DNA of 64,000 nucleotides from Streptomyces sp. NL15-2K (GTDB taxonomy: Bacteria; Actinomycetota; Actinomycetes; Streptomycetales; Streptomycetaceae), in contig NZ_CP130630.1 in the NCBI RefSeq assembly GCF_030551255.1, positions 10,539,001-10,603,000 of the forward strand, read 5' to 3'. Positions 44,704 to 54,890 of this stretch are shown here, piece after piece. A program made the translations under genes and the position numbers. Positions within the stretch are counted from its first letter, which is position 1. Each line of letters begins with the position of its first letter. The notes under the pieces were generated by a model, which searched no databases, was not told where the DNA came from, and saw nothing but the letters and a program-made list of their open reading frames with translations.

Positions 44704-45962
44704 CCTCGCCGTCGATCGGCCTGAGACGCAAGCCACCCGGGACCGGGGCACCCGGGCGCCCCCGCCTCTCGCCCCTGCTGCGTCTGCTGATCCTCACCCA
44801 ACTCGCCTTCAACATCGGCTTCTTCGCCGTGCTGCCCTTCCTCTCCGAACACCTCGGACAGGCCATGGGCATGGCGGGCTGGCTGGTCGGCCTGGTGCTG
44901 GGCCTGCGGACCTTCAGCCAGCAGGGGCTGTTCGTGGTGGGCGGGGCGCTGGCCGACCGGTACGGCATACGGCCCGTGGTACTCGCCGGATGCCTGCTGC
45001 GGATCACCGGATTCGTCTGGCTCGGACACGCCGAGCAGACCTGGGCGGTCATCGGTGCCGTCCTGCTGATCGGGTTCGCCGCGGCGTTGTTCTCGCCCGC
45101 CGTGGAGTCCGAGGTGGCACGGCAGGCGGTGGTCTGGGAGGAGACGGGCGGCGGTTCCCGTACGCGTGTCCTGGCGCTGTTCACCGTCGCGGGGCAAGCG
45201 GGGGCGTTCGTCGGGCCGCTGCTGGGCGCGCTGCTGCTGTCGGTGGACTTCCGCACGGTCTGCCTGGCCGGAGCCGGCATCTTCGTCCTCGTCCTCGCCG
45301 GGCACGCGTGGCTGCTGCCGCAGCGCATCCCCGGGCGGGAGCCGGTCCAAGTCCGGGGCGGCATGGGGCCGTTGCTGCGCAACCGCCGCTTCCTGGCGCT
45401 GTGCTGCGCGTACGGCGCCTACCTCCTCGCCTACAACCAGCTCTACCTCGCCCTCCCCGCCGAAGTGGAGCGCGCGGCCGGCTCACAGGCCCCGCTGGCC
45501 TGGCTGTTCGCCCTCTCCTCGCTGCTGGTGGTGACCGCCCAGCTTCCCGTCACCCGTTGGGCGGGGACGCGGTTCACCCTGCGTCGGTCCATGGTCGCCG
45601 GGCTGCTGCTCATCGCCGTCGGCTTCGCCGTTGTGGCCGTGGCCCGCCCGGCCGACTGGACCGGCACGGCGGGCCTGCTGCCCGTGGCCGCCTTCGTCGT
45701 CCTGCTCACCGTCGGCCAGATGCTCGTCGCCCCCGTCGCCCGCGCCTGGGTCCCCGACCTGGCCGAAGAGGGCCGGCTCGGCCTCTACACGGGTGCCCTG
45801 TCCTCGGTGTCCGGCCTGATCGTCCTGCTCGGCAGCTCGGCCACCGGCATGCTCCTGGACAGCGGACTGCCGTCGGCGGTCCCGTGGCTGGTGCTGGCCG
45901 CCGTACCGGCCGCGGCGATCGGGCTGCTGCCGCGCCGGGACGCTGAAAGGCCGCGCGGGTAG
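44700..45962 (+). CDS. MFS transporter coupled to an ABC importer (metallophore-exporter-like)
   Basis: A 420-residue 12-helix MFS protein. The first helix is 'LILTQLAFNIGFFAVLPFLSEHLG', motif A reads 'GGALADRYGIRPVVLAGCLLRITGFVW', and 'FTVAGQAGAFVGPLLGALLL' resembles the drug-antiporter motif C. The 4-bp overlap with the ABC permease and the presence of a family 5 binding protein repeat the pattern of staphylopine-type systems, where an MFS protein exports the metallophore and an ABC importer retrieves it. No metallophore synthase is encoded in this window, so the parallel is only architectural. General drug efflux is the alternative. Confidence 0.85.
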   Translation: MTSPSIGLRRKPPGTGAPGRPRLSPLLRLLILTQLAFNIGFFAVLPFLSEHLGQAMGMAGWLVGLVLGLRTFSQQGLFVVGGALADRYGIRPVVLAGCLLRITGFVWLGHAEQTWAVIGAVLLIGFAAALFSPAVESEVARQAVVWEETGGGSRTRVLALFTVAGQAGAFVGPLLGALLLSVDFRTVCLAGAGIFVLVLAGHAWLLPQRIPGREPVQVRGGMGPLLRNRRFLALCCAYGAYLLAYNQLYLALPAEVERAAGSQAPLAWLFALSSLLVVTAQLPVTRWAGTRFTLRRSMVAGLLLIAVGFAVVAVARPADWTGTAGLLPVAAFVVLLTVGQMLVAPVARAWVPDLAEEGRLGLYTGALSSVSGLIVLLGSSATGMLLDSGLPSAVPWLVLAAVPAAAIGLLPRRDAERPRG

Positions 45963-45992
45963 GGCTGGATACGGGCGACTAGGGTCCGTCGC

Positions 45993-46439
45993 ATGGATTT
46001 CGCATACATCCAGGTGAAGACCGTCCGGGAAGCGGACCAAGAACTCGTCGACGCCTTCGGCCGGATGCTGCCGCAGCTGTCCTCGACCGCCAGGCCCCTC
46101 GACCTCGAGGCACTCAACCGCATCCTGGCCTGCGAGGCGAACACGTTGCTCCTCGCCCGGGCCGGCGGCCTCGCGGTCGGCACGCTGACCCTGGTGATGT
46201 TCCCTGTGCCGTCCGGACTGCGGGCCCGTATCGAGGACGTCGTCGTGGACGGGGCGGCGCGGGGGCGAGGCGTGGCTGGGCTGTTGATCCGGGAGGCGCT
46301 GCGGCTGGCCGGGGAGGCCGGGGCGCGGACCGTCGATCTCACCTCGCGGCCGGACCGGGAGGCGGCGAATCGGGTGTATGAGCGGCTGGGGTTCCGGGCC
46401 AGGGCGTCGACGGTATACCGGGTGGCTCTGGAGGACTGA
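45993..46439 (+). CDS. GNAT-family N-acetyltransferase, small
   Basis: A 148-residue acetyltransferase with a clear acetyl-CoA loop: 'IEDVVVDGAARGRGVAGLLIREALRLA' (R-G-x-G-V-A). 'TVDLTSRPDREAANRVYERLGFRARASTVYRV' is the typical C-terminal GNAT signature. It begins 31 bp after the MFS gene and may be the last gene of that operon. The substrate is unknown. A tandem-repeat gap and a convergent gene follow. Confidence 0.9.
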   Translation: MDFAYIQVKTVREADQELVDAFGRMLPQLSSTARPLDLEALNRILACEANTLLLARAGGLAVGTLTLVMFPVPSGLRARIEDVVVDGAARGRGVAGLLIREALRLAGEAGARTVDLTSRPDREAANRVYERLGFRARASTVYRVALED

Positions 46440-46620
46440 CGACCGTTTACCGCATACCGTGGGCGCGTTACGGCCTACCGTAGGCGAGTCGGCGACGGCG
46501 TACCGCATACCGTAGGCCGGTCGGCGACGGTATACCGCACACGGCACACCGCTCACCGCACACGGCACACCGCATGCGAGACGGCGACGGTATACCGGCC
46601 ACCGTCGACCGTCTGACGCC
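46440..46620. repeat. Degenerate short tandem repeats between convergent genes
   Basis: A block built from variants of TCGGCGACGG-TATACCGCA-ACCG-TAGGC (about 32 bp, three copies) and GCACACGGCACACCGC. No ORF or terminator was recognised. It separates the GNAT gene from the convergent CDP-alcohol phosphotransferase. Confidence 0.55.
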
Positions 46621-46623
46621 CTC

Positions 46624-47439
46624 TCAGGACGCCACCGGCTCCCGACACTCGGACACCAGCTCGAGCACGTCAGCCACCTCAGCAACCTCAGACATCTCTG
46701 AAGCGTCAGCTGCCTCAGCCTTCTGCGACCGCCACGTCCGCCACAGCCACAGGATGTCCCGCCCGAACGACCAGACCAGCAGGCCCAGCGCCGTTGCGAC
46801 GACCGCGAACGTCGCCACGTACGGGAGGAGGTTGGACGCGGCCAGGAGCAGCAGGATGCCCTGGAGCGCGGCCACCGTCTTGCGGGCCGTGCTGGGCGGC
46901 AGGGGCGCGTTGAGCCAGGGCAGGGCGCGGGCCGCTGCGACGAAGCCGTAGCGCATGGCGCCGATCAGCAGGACCCACGGGCCCAGCGACATCGAGACGT
47001 ACACGCTGAGCACCAGGATGAGGAACGCGTCGACCTCCATGTCGAAGCGGGCGCCCAGCGGGGTGGAGGTGCCGGTGGCGCGGGCGACCTTGCCGTCGAC
47101 CCCGTCGAGGATCAGGGCCACCGCCGTCAGCCCAACGAAGAGCGTCACCGGCGGTGAGCTCTCGAAGGAGTCCGCGACCAGCGCCGTCACAGCGCCGACC
47201 AGGGTCGCCCGGCCGAGGGTGACCCGGTTGGCGGGGCCGAAGGAGCGCGGCCGCGTGCGATGCAGGGCACGCGAGAGCACCGCCCAGGTCGCGATGGCGA
47301 AGGCGAGGCCGGTCAACCAGCCCGCCGGGCCCATGCCGATCGCCGTGCCGAGCAGGGCCAGCAGCAGGATCTGCAGGCCCGCTCCCACCGCGGTCTCCTG
47401 CTGGACCAGCCTCGCGTCGTAAGTGTTGTTCAGGGCCAC
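46624..47439 (-). CDS. CDP-alcohol phosphatidyltransferase family protein
   Basis: A 271-residue membrane enzyme that transfers a phosphoalcohol from a CDP-alcohol. The complete motif is present: Asp115-Gly116-x2-Ala119-Arg120-x8-Gly129-x3-Asp133-x3-Asp137 (in 'LDGVDGKVARAT ... GARFDMEVD'). About five to six hydrophobic helices surround it. The C-terminal tail (about 245-271) is Glu/Ala/Ser-rich and polar. Start GTG 47439 with GGAGGA upstream. It is transcribed divergently from the MDR dehydrogenase across 107 bp, sharing the gap with the following cluster. In Streptomyces such proteins make phosphatidyl-inositol-type or other lipids; here it could give a lipid or phosphodiester handle to the cluster's product. 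That role is inferred. Confidence 0.9.
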   Translation of the reverse strand: MALNNTYDARLVQQETAVGAGLQILLLALLGTAIGMGPAGWLTGLAFAIATWAVLSRALHRTRPRSFGPANRVTLGRATLVGAVTALVADSFESSPPVTLFVGLTAVALILDGVDGKVARATGTSTPLGARFDMEVDAFLILVLSVYVSMSLGPWVLLIGAMRYGFVAAARALPWLNAPLPPSTARKTVAALQGILLLLAASNLLPYVATFAVVATALGLLVWSFGRDILWLWRTWRSQKAEAADASEMSEVAEVADVLELVSECREPVAS

Positions 47440-47546
47440 CGCACATTCCTCCGGGCCAGGTGACAGAGTCGATCAACGCCGCGTACTGTGCGCGGCCTGT
47501 GCACCTCGGTACGTGAACAGGTTCCCGATCGTTCAGGAGGACGCCG

Positions 47547-48530
47547 ATGAAGCGCACCGCACGTGCGTTCTGGCTCAGCTCCCCGGGGCAGGGCGAGATA
47601 CGCGACGTGACCCTGCCGGATCCCGCCGAGGACGAGGTCGTCGTCCGCTCGCTGTACTCCGGAGTCAGCCGCGGCACGGAGACCCTCGTCTTCCGCGGCG
47701 GGGTGCCGGAGAGTCAGTACGCGGCCATGCGGGCGCCGTTCCAGGAGGGCGACTTCCCGGGACCGGTGAAGTACGGCTATCTCAACGTCGGGTCGGTGGA
47801 GGAGGGACCGGAGGACCTCGTCGGCCGGACCGTCTTCTGCCTCTACCCGCACCAGAGCCGATACGTCGTTCCGGCGAGCGCCGTGACGCCGGTACCGGAG
47901 TCCGTGCCCGCCGAGCGCGCGATGCTGGCCGGCACCCTGGAGACCGCCGTGAACGCCCTGTGGGACGCCGCGCCGCTGGTCGGCGACCGGATCGCGGTGG
48001 TCGGCGGCGGCATGGTCGGCAGCTCGGTGGCCGCGCTGCTCGCCCGCTTCCCGGGCGTGCGCGTGCAGTTGGTGGACGCCGACCCCGCCCGGGCCAAGAC
48101 CGCCGAGGCACTCGGCGTCGACTTCGCGTCGCCCGGCGACGCCCTCGGCGACTGCGACCTCGTCGTCCACGCCAGCGCCACCGAACAGGGCCTCGCCCGC
48201 TCTCTCGAACTCCTCACCGCCGAGGGCACCGTCCTTGAGCTCAGCTGGTACGGCGACCGGCGGATCAGTCTGCCGCTCGGCGAGGCCTTCCACTCCCGGC
48301 GCCTGGTCCTGCGCAGCAGCCAGGTCGGCTCCGTCTCCCCGGCCCGCCGCTCCAGCCGTACCTACGCCGACCGGCTCGCCCTCGCGCTCGACCTGCTCGG
48401 CGATCCGGCCCTCGACGCCCTCGTCACCGGCGAGTGCGCCTTCGAGGAGCTGCCGGACGTGCTGCCGCGGCTGGCTTCCGGCGAGATCCCCGCGCTGTGC
48501 CACCGGGTCCGCTACGACGGCCGCGCCTGA
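47547..48530 (+). CDS. MDR-family (zinc-type alcohol dehydrogenase-like) oxidoreductase
   Basis: A 327-residue medium-chain dehydrogenase-like protein. The N-terminal catalytic-fold part has 'VRSLYSGVSRGTETLVFRGGVPESQY' and 'VKYGYLNVGSVEEGPEDLVGRTVFCLYPHQSRYVVPASAV'. The Rossmann part has 'DRIAVVGGGMVGSSVAALLARF' (GxGxxG) followed by 'VQLVDADPAR'. The usual Cys and His zinc ligands are not evident ('YSGVSRGTE' lacks the Cys), so it is probably zinc-independent. ATG 47547 with CAGGAGGA upstream. It is followed by the IS110 element and then the PTPS-like gene on the same strand, so it was probably once contiguous with that operon. Likely NAD(P)H-dependent reduction or oxidation of a cluster intermediate. 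Confidence 0.85.
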   Translation: MKRTARAFWLSSPGQGEIRDVTLPDPAEDEVVVRSLYSGVSRGTETLVFRGGVPESQYAAMRAPFQEGDFPGPVKYGYLNVGSVEEGPEDLVGRTVFCLYPHQSRYVVPASAVTPVPESVPAERAMLAGTLETAVNALWDAAPLVGDRIAVVGGGMVGSSVAALLARFPGVRVQLVDADPARAKTAEALGVDFASPGDALGDCDLVVHASATEQGLARSLELLTAEGTVLELSWYGDRRISLPLGEAFHSRRLVLRSSQVGSVSPARRSSRTYADRLALALDLLGDPALDALVTGECAFEELPDVLPRLASGEIPALCHRVRYDGRA

Positions 48531-48617
48531 CACACCGGTTCACCTCCGGTTCCATTTCCGTGCCGTCTGCTCAGGGCAAGAGCGCCTAATGGGAGCTGTC
48601 GGGTCGTAGAGACTCGG

Positions 48618-48773
48618 TGCTGTAGCCGCCAGTGGGTGAGCACTCACGCCGCCGGAAGTATCCGACTTCTGAGGTCAGACCGTGCCCCTGCTGGTCGGCC
48701 GGGAGGCCAGACCGTTGATGGGGTGGCGTGCCCGCCGGGCAGTGGGGCGTGAGCACTGGATCCATTAGGCCGC
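48618..48773 (+). ncRNA. Possible IS110 bridge-RNA region
   Basis: The non-coding left end before the transposase contains several hairpins: GTGAG-cac-CTCAC-like (about 48640-48653), GGTCGGCC-ggga-GGCCAGACC (about 48696-48714) and TGCCCGCCGGGCA (about 48730-48742). In IS110 elements this region is known to encode the guide ('bridge') RNA. Structure and boundaries here are inferred from position and simple pairing only. Confidence 0.25.
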
Positions 48774-50054
48774 GTGCCGCGCCTTCCGCGGGCTGCACGG
48801 AGCGAAGTACCGGACTGGGAGGGTGAGTTGCTGCTGATCGGCGATGACTGGGCCGAAGACCACCATGATGTCGAGGTCCAGGACGAGGCGGGCCGGAAAC
48901 TGGCCGTGGCGAGGCTGTCCGAGGGCGTGGAGGGGATCGCGAAGCTGCACGAGCTCGTTGCGAAGCACGGCGGCGAGGACCTTGATCCGGCCGGGGTGGT
49001 GATCGGGATCGAGACCGACCGTGGTTCGTGGGTGCAGGCGCTGATCGCCTCCGGCTACCGGGTCTATGCCATCAACCCCCGGCAGGCCGCCCGGTTCAAG
49101 GAGCGGTACGGCTCCTCCGGTGCCAAGAGCGACAAGGGCGACGCGCACGCGCTGGCCGACATGGTCCGCATCGACCGGGACCAGCTGCGTCCGGTGGCCG
49201 GGGACAGCGAGCAGGCCCAGGCCGTCAAGGTCGTCGCCCGCGCCCACCAGACCTTGATCTGGGAACGCACCCGCACGTTCCAGCGGCTGCGCAGCACGCT
49301 GCGCGAGTACTTCCCCGCCGCCCTGCACGCCTACGCGGATCTCACGCTGACCAGCACGGACGCGCTAGAACTGCTGATCAAGGCCCCCACCCCGCAGGCC
49401 GGGGCAAAGCTGACCCGCACCCAGATCACCGCCGTCCTGGCCCGCGCCCGCCGGCACAACCGGGACGCGAAGGCAGCCACGATCATCACCGCGCTGCGCG
49501 AGAAGCAACTCGGCCTGCCCGAGCCGGTCACCGCCGCCTACGCGGCCACCGCCACCGCCCACGCGAAGCTGCTGATCGCGCTGAACGAGCAGATAACCGA
49601 CCTGGAAGGGCAGGTGAAGGCCCATTTTCTGAAGCACCCGGACGCTGAGATCTACCTCTCGATGCCCGGCATCGCGGAGATCACCGGCGCCCGGGTGCTC
49701 GCCGAGTTCGGGGACGACCCCACCCGCTACGCGTCCGCGAAGGCCCGCAAGAACTACGCCGGCACCAGCCCGATCACCCGGGCTTCCGGCAAGAGCCACA
49801 CCGTCCAGGCCCGCTACGTCCGCAACAACCGCCTCGCCGACGCGCTGCAGACCCAGGCGTTCTCCGCCCTGCGGGCATCACCCGGCGCCCGTCGCTACTA
49901 CGACAAGCAACGCGCCCGCGAAGCCGGCTACAACCCCGCCCTGCGGCAGCTCGGCAACCGCCTCGTCGGCATCCTCCACGGATGCCTCAAGACCCGAACC
50001 CTCTACGACGAAGCGACCGCCTGGTCACACCACGCCCACACCCCTGCCACTTGA
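48774..50054 (+). CDS. IS110-family transposase (DEDD recombinase)
   Basis: A 426-codon frame. The N-terminal RuvC-like domain has the first Asp in 'LLIGDDWAEDHHDVEVQDEAG', Glu in 'VVIGIETDRGSWVQALI', and Asp residues in 'AKSDKGDAHALADMVRIDRDQL', the DEDD set. The C-terminal transposase_20 domain has 'YLSMPGIAEITGARVLAEFGDDP' and 'NYAGTSPITRASGKSH', with the conserved Ser. Two starts are possible: GTG 48774 (no ribosome site) or TTG 48828 just behind GGGAGGGTGAG. The latter gives 408 residues and the normal 'LLIGDDW' beginning. The gene appears intact, so the element may be mobile. Confidence 0.9.
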   Translation: MPRLPRAARSEVPDWEGELLLIGDDWAEDHHDVEVQDEAGRKLAVARLSEGVEGIAKLHELVAKHGGEDLDPAGVVIGIETDRGSWVQALIASGYRVYAINPRQAARFKERYGSSGAKSDKGDAHALADMVRIDRDQLRPVAGDSEQAQAVKVVARAHQTLIWERTRTFQRLRSTLREYFPAALHAYADLTLTSTDALELLIKAPTPQAGAKLTRTQITAVLARARRHNRDAKAATIITALREKQLGLPEPVTAAYAATATAHAKLLIALNEQITDLEGQVKAHFLKHPDAEIYLSMPGIAEITGARVLAEFGDDPTRYASAKARKNYAGTSPITRASGKSHTVQARYVRNNRLADALQTQAFSALRASPGARRYYDKQRAREAGYNPALRQLGNRLVGILHGCLKTRTLYDEATAWSHHAHTPAT

Positions 50055-50094
50055 CCCCCAACGACATGGGGTGTCTGACCTGAGAAAAGAGTGA

Positions 50095-51796
<1,702 letters not shown>

Positions 51797-51800
<4 letters not shown>

Positions 51801-52885
51801 GGAAGATGGCGATGACACAGCACGCGGGCAGGATTCCGGCCCAGCCCGGGCCGCGGGAAGCCGCCGAGTCGACGGAGACCTTGGCGTCCCGTACCGAGTC
51901 GACGCAAACCGTCGTGGCGGGCGCCGAGTCGGCCGCAGCCTGGATGGCCGGTGCCGAGCCGGTGGAAACCGAAACCGTCATCCCCGGCGCCGGCCCCATC
52001 CTCCGCGCCGGCGAGCGGCCCACCGTACGACTGCGGGACGCGGGCCCCGACGACCCGCCGCGCTACGCCCCGGAGTGGCTGGAGCTGCGGGAGGGCGCCG
52101 ACGCGGCCGCGCGGGCGCCGGAGCTGCTCGATCCGCTGCGGATCCGGCTCGCCAATCTGCCGGGACGGGCCGACGGGGTGGTCGTGCACGACCTGGGCTG
52201 CGGCACGGGTTCGATGGGCCGCTGGCTGGCCTCCCGCCTGGACGGCCCCCAGCACTGGATCCTGCACGACCGCGATCCCTACCTGCTCCACTTCGCCGCT
52301 GTCGCCTCCCCGCGCTCGTCCGCCGACGGCAGCCGGGTCACGGTGGAGACCCGGCGCGGTGACGTCGCCCGGCTCACCCCCGACGCCCTGGCCGGCGCCT
52401 CGCTGGTGACGGCCTCCGCGCTGCTCGATGTCCTCACCCGCGAGGAGATCCACGCTCTCGCCGCCGCCTGCACCGGCGCCGGCTGCCCGGCCCTGCTGAC
52501 GCTCTCCGTGGCCGGCCGCGTGGAACTGACCCCGTCCGACCCGCTGGACGAGGAGATCGCCGAGGCGTTCAACGAGCATCAGCGCCGGGACGGACTGCTG
52601 GGCCCGGACGCCGTCAACGTGGCGTGCGAGGCCTTCTCCGAACGCGGTGCGACCGTACGGCTGCACCCGAGCCCCTGGCGGCTCGGCCCCGCCGAGTCCG
52701 TGCTGACGGCACAGTGGCTGCGCGGCTGGGTCGGCGCGGCCGTCGAACAGCGCCCCGAGTTGAAGGCCCGCGCGGAACGGTATCTGCGGGAGCGACTCGA
52801 AGCCTGCGCGGCGGGGGAGCTGAGGGTCGTGGTCCACCACAGCGACCTGCTCGCGCTGTCCCGGCCCACGGGCGGGGCGTCATGA
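51797..52885 (+). CDS. Class I SAM-dependent methyltransferase with repetitive N-terminus
   Basis: A 362-residue methyltransferase. The SAM motif I is 'GVVVHDLGCGTGSMGRWLASRL' (about residue 130), followed by 'HWILHDRDPYLL' (motif II acidic residue) and 'ASLVTASALLDVLTREEI' (motif IV-V region). The first 65-70 residues are unrelated to the fold and contain four decapeptide units starting with Glu (ESTETLASRT, ESTQTVVAGA and so on). ATG overlaps the glycosyltransferase stop, and its own stop overlaps the next ATG, so GT, MT and membrane protein are coupled. The methyl acceptor is unknown. Confidence 0.88.
51866..51985 (+). repeat. Four 30-bp in-frame repeats in the methyltransferase gene
   Basis: Units begin GAGTCGACGGAGACC at 51866, then at 51896, 51926 and 51956, with growing divergence. 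They encode 10-residue repeats with Glu at position 1 and Ala/Thr/Gly-rich tails. Repeat number could vary between strains. Confidence 0.65.
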
Positions 52886-54219
52886 GCGTGGAGACGGTGC
52901 GGGCGTGGGTCGTGCGGCCCGACGCGGACCAGCGGGTGAGCCGCGTGCGGTCCGCCGTGCCGCTCGTCCCGCACGGACAGAAGAAGGTGGCCCGCACCGA
53001 CGCGGCCGTCTCCGAGGCCCGGATCGGCGTGATCGTGTCCGAGGCCCGTACGGACGCCGCCCCGGAGGCATCCCGGGTCCGCGCCGTTCTGCGCACGCTC
53101 CTGGCGCGCGTCAACTCCCGCGCCGTACGTACCCACTTCGGCACCGTCGCCGGCGTCGCCATCCTCGCCGTACTGCTGTGGCGCATGGGCACCGGCGTCT
53201 TCGTGGACGGGCTGCGGCGGATCGACGGACCTACGCTGCTGGTGGCGCTCGGCGTCGGCCTGGTCACCACCGTGTTCAGCGCCTGGCGCTGGCAGTTGGT
53301 GGCCCGGGGCCTGAAGATCCGGCTGCCGCTCGGCCCGGCCGTGGCCGACTACTACCGCGCGCTGTTCCTGAACGCGGCCCTGCCCGGCGGTGTCCTCGGC
53401 GACGTCCACCGGGCGGTACGGCACGGGCAGAGCGCCGGCGACCTCGGCCGAGGTGTCCGCTCGGTCGTCCTCGAACGGGCCGCGGGACAGGCCGTGCTGG
53501 CCGTCGTCGGCGTGGCGGTGCTGCTGACCATGCCGTCGCCCGTGCTGGCCGACACCCGGCAGCTCGCCCCGCTGGTCGGTCTCGCCGCGCTGGGTGCGCT
53601 CGCGGTCGTCGCGGCCCTGCGGATGAACCGGACGCCCTCCCGCCGGGGACGGGCCCTGCGCGCGAGTCTCGGCGAGGCCCGCGAGGGCCTGCTGTCCCGC
53701 CGGAACTGGCCGGGCGTCGCCCTCTCCTCGGCCGTCGTCCTCTCAGGCCACCTCGCGATGTTCGTCGTAGCCGCCCGGGTCGCCGGATCCGCCGCCTCCG
53801 CCGCCGTCCTGCTGCCGCTCGCGGTCCTCGCGCTGCTCGCCATGAGCCTGCCGCTGAACGTCGGCGGCTGGGGACCCCGCGAGGGCGTCACCGCCTGGGC
53901 GTTCGGCGCCGCCGGCCTGGGCGCGAGCAGCGGACTGGCGGTCGCCGTGGTGTACGGCGTGCTCAGCTTCGTGGCGAGTCTGCCGGGGGCCGTCGTCCTG
54001 GTCGCCCGCTGGTACACGGGCCTGCGCGGCGCCGGCGCCGGGGCCCGGGCCGTCGTGACGGACCCGGAACCCCGCTTGGCACCGGACGGTCACTGCTCGG
54101 GCGTCGAAGTGAGCAGCGAGAAATACGACTCGAAGGAATCGGCGAGGCTCGCCAGCAGTTCCTTCCCCTTTTCCGCGGATCCCAGGGAAGGACGGCCAAT
54201 GACGCCCGAATCGGTATAG
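52882..54219 (+). CDS. Lysylphosphatidylglycerol synthase TM-region-like (UPF0104) membrane protein
   Basis: A 445-residue protein with about 75 cytoplasmic residues and then eight or so helices of the flippase-like LPG synthase transmembrane family ('VAGVAILAVLLWRMGTG', 'LVTTVFSAWRWQLVARGL', 'YRALFLNAALPGGVLGDVHRAVRHG', 'SVVLERAAGQAVLAVVGVAVLL', 'MSLPLNVGGWGPREGVTAWAFGAAGL'). The 'PGGVLGD' and 'ER' elements are conserved in this family, whose members often move lipids or lipid-linked products. ATG overlaps the methyltransferase stop. Its last 43 codons lie antisense to the creatininase gene. It may flip or anchor the cluster's product; this is an inference. Confidence 0.87.
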   Translation: MSVETVRAWVVRPDADQRVSRVRSAVPLVPHGQKKVARTDAAVSEARIGVIVSEARTDAAPEASRVRAVLRTLLARVNSRAVRTHFGTVAGVAILAVLLWRMGTGVFVDGLRRIDGPTLLVALGVGLVTTVFSAWRWQLVARGLKIRLPLGPAVADYYRALFLNAALPGGVLGDVHRAVRHGQSAGDLGRGVRSVVLERAAGQAVLAVVGVAVLLTMPSPVLADTRQLAPLVGLAALGALAVVAALRMNRTPSRRGRALRASLGEAREGLLSRRNWPGVALSSAVVLSGHLAMFVVAARVAGSAASAAVLLPLAVLALLAMSLPLNVGGWGPREGVTAWAFGAAGLGASSGLAVAVVYGVLSFVASLPGAVVLVARWYTGLRGAGAGARAVVTDPEPRLAPDGHCSGVEVSSEKYDSKESARLASSSFPFSADPREGRPMTPESV

Positions 54220-54851
54220 GCGGACATTCCGGCGGTGAGTAGATGACGGCGGTCGTCCGCGACGAAATCGGCGGACTCATAACCGGGTCGGACCAATTCG
54301 GGATGGGCGTGCAGAAGGATGGAGGTCTCGATTTCCCCCGCGTGCATGTCGGTCAGTAGCGAGGTCGCGACACCGGCCCGCTCCCGCGCCGCCTCCCAGT
54401 CCTCCGGGGCCGGGAAGAGCGCCATCCGCTCACCACGCGCGGAGGACTCCTGGACGACATTGCCCAGGACGTAGTTCCCGCCGTGCCCGTTGACCACGAC
54501 CAGGGCCTCGACGCCCGACCGGCGCAGCGACGCCGCTATGTCCCGTACCACCGCGTGAAGGGTCACGGAGGAGATGCTGACGGTTCCCGGCCAGTCCGCG
54601 TGCTCGTGCGAGCAGGCGATGGTCACCGGAGGAAGGAGGTGCACGGGGTACGCGGCGGCGATCTCCCGTGCGACGGCGCAGGCGACGAGCGTGTCGGTCG
54701 CCAGCGGGAGGTACGGGCCGTGCTGCTCGAAGCTGCCGACCGGAAGAACGGCCACCTGCGTTGAGACGCCCGCCGCGCGCGTCCGTACGTCTTCCGTAGT
54801 GTCCGCCGGCACCAGACCGTATGCCGCCGACCGTATTCCCGAACCACTCAT
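54090..54851 (-). CDS. Creatininase-family amidohydrolase, probable FAPy deformylase (ArfB-like)
   Basis: A 253-residue creatininase-fold hydrolase. Metal ligands are visible: Glu42 and His44 ([12 protein letters not shown]), Asp53 (LATDT), His123 ([10 protein letters not shown]) and Glu173 ([10 protein letters not shown]). Creatinine itself is an unlikely substrate. Archaeal FAPy deformylases (ArfB), which remove the formyl group from the GTP-derived formamidopyrimidine, belong to this family. The gene stands head to head, 39 bp apart, with a cyclohydrolase paralogue predicted to stop at exactly that compound. The 3' end overlaps the membrane protein gene by 130 bp on the opposite strand. 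The deformylase role is inferred from context and family; mycofactocin-type or other amidases are alternatives. Confidence 0.85.
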   Translation of the reverse strand: MSGSGIRSAAYGLVPADTTEDVRTRAAGVSTQVAVLPVGSFEQHGPYLPLATDTLVACAVAREIAAAYPVHLLPPVTIACSHEHADWPGTVSISSVTLHAVVRDIAASLRRSGVEALVVVNGHGGNYVLGNVVQESSARGERMALFPAPEDWEAARERAGVATSLLTDMHAGEIETSILLHAHPELVRPGYESADFVADDRRHLLTAGMSAYTDSGVIGRPSLGSAEKGKELLASLADSFESYFSLLTSTPEQ

Positions 54852-54890
54852 CTTTCCACGGCCTTTCGTCTCTGCTTAGGAACCAGATCA

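Noticed and set aside
54090..54851. Creatinine amidohydrolase as the actual activity
   Set aside because: No creatine-pathway genes are present; the context with the Met120 cyclohydrolase favours the FAPy deformylase branch of the family.
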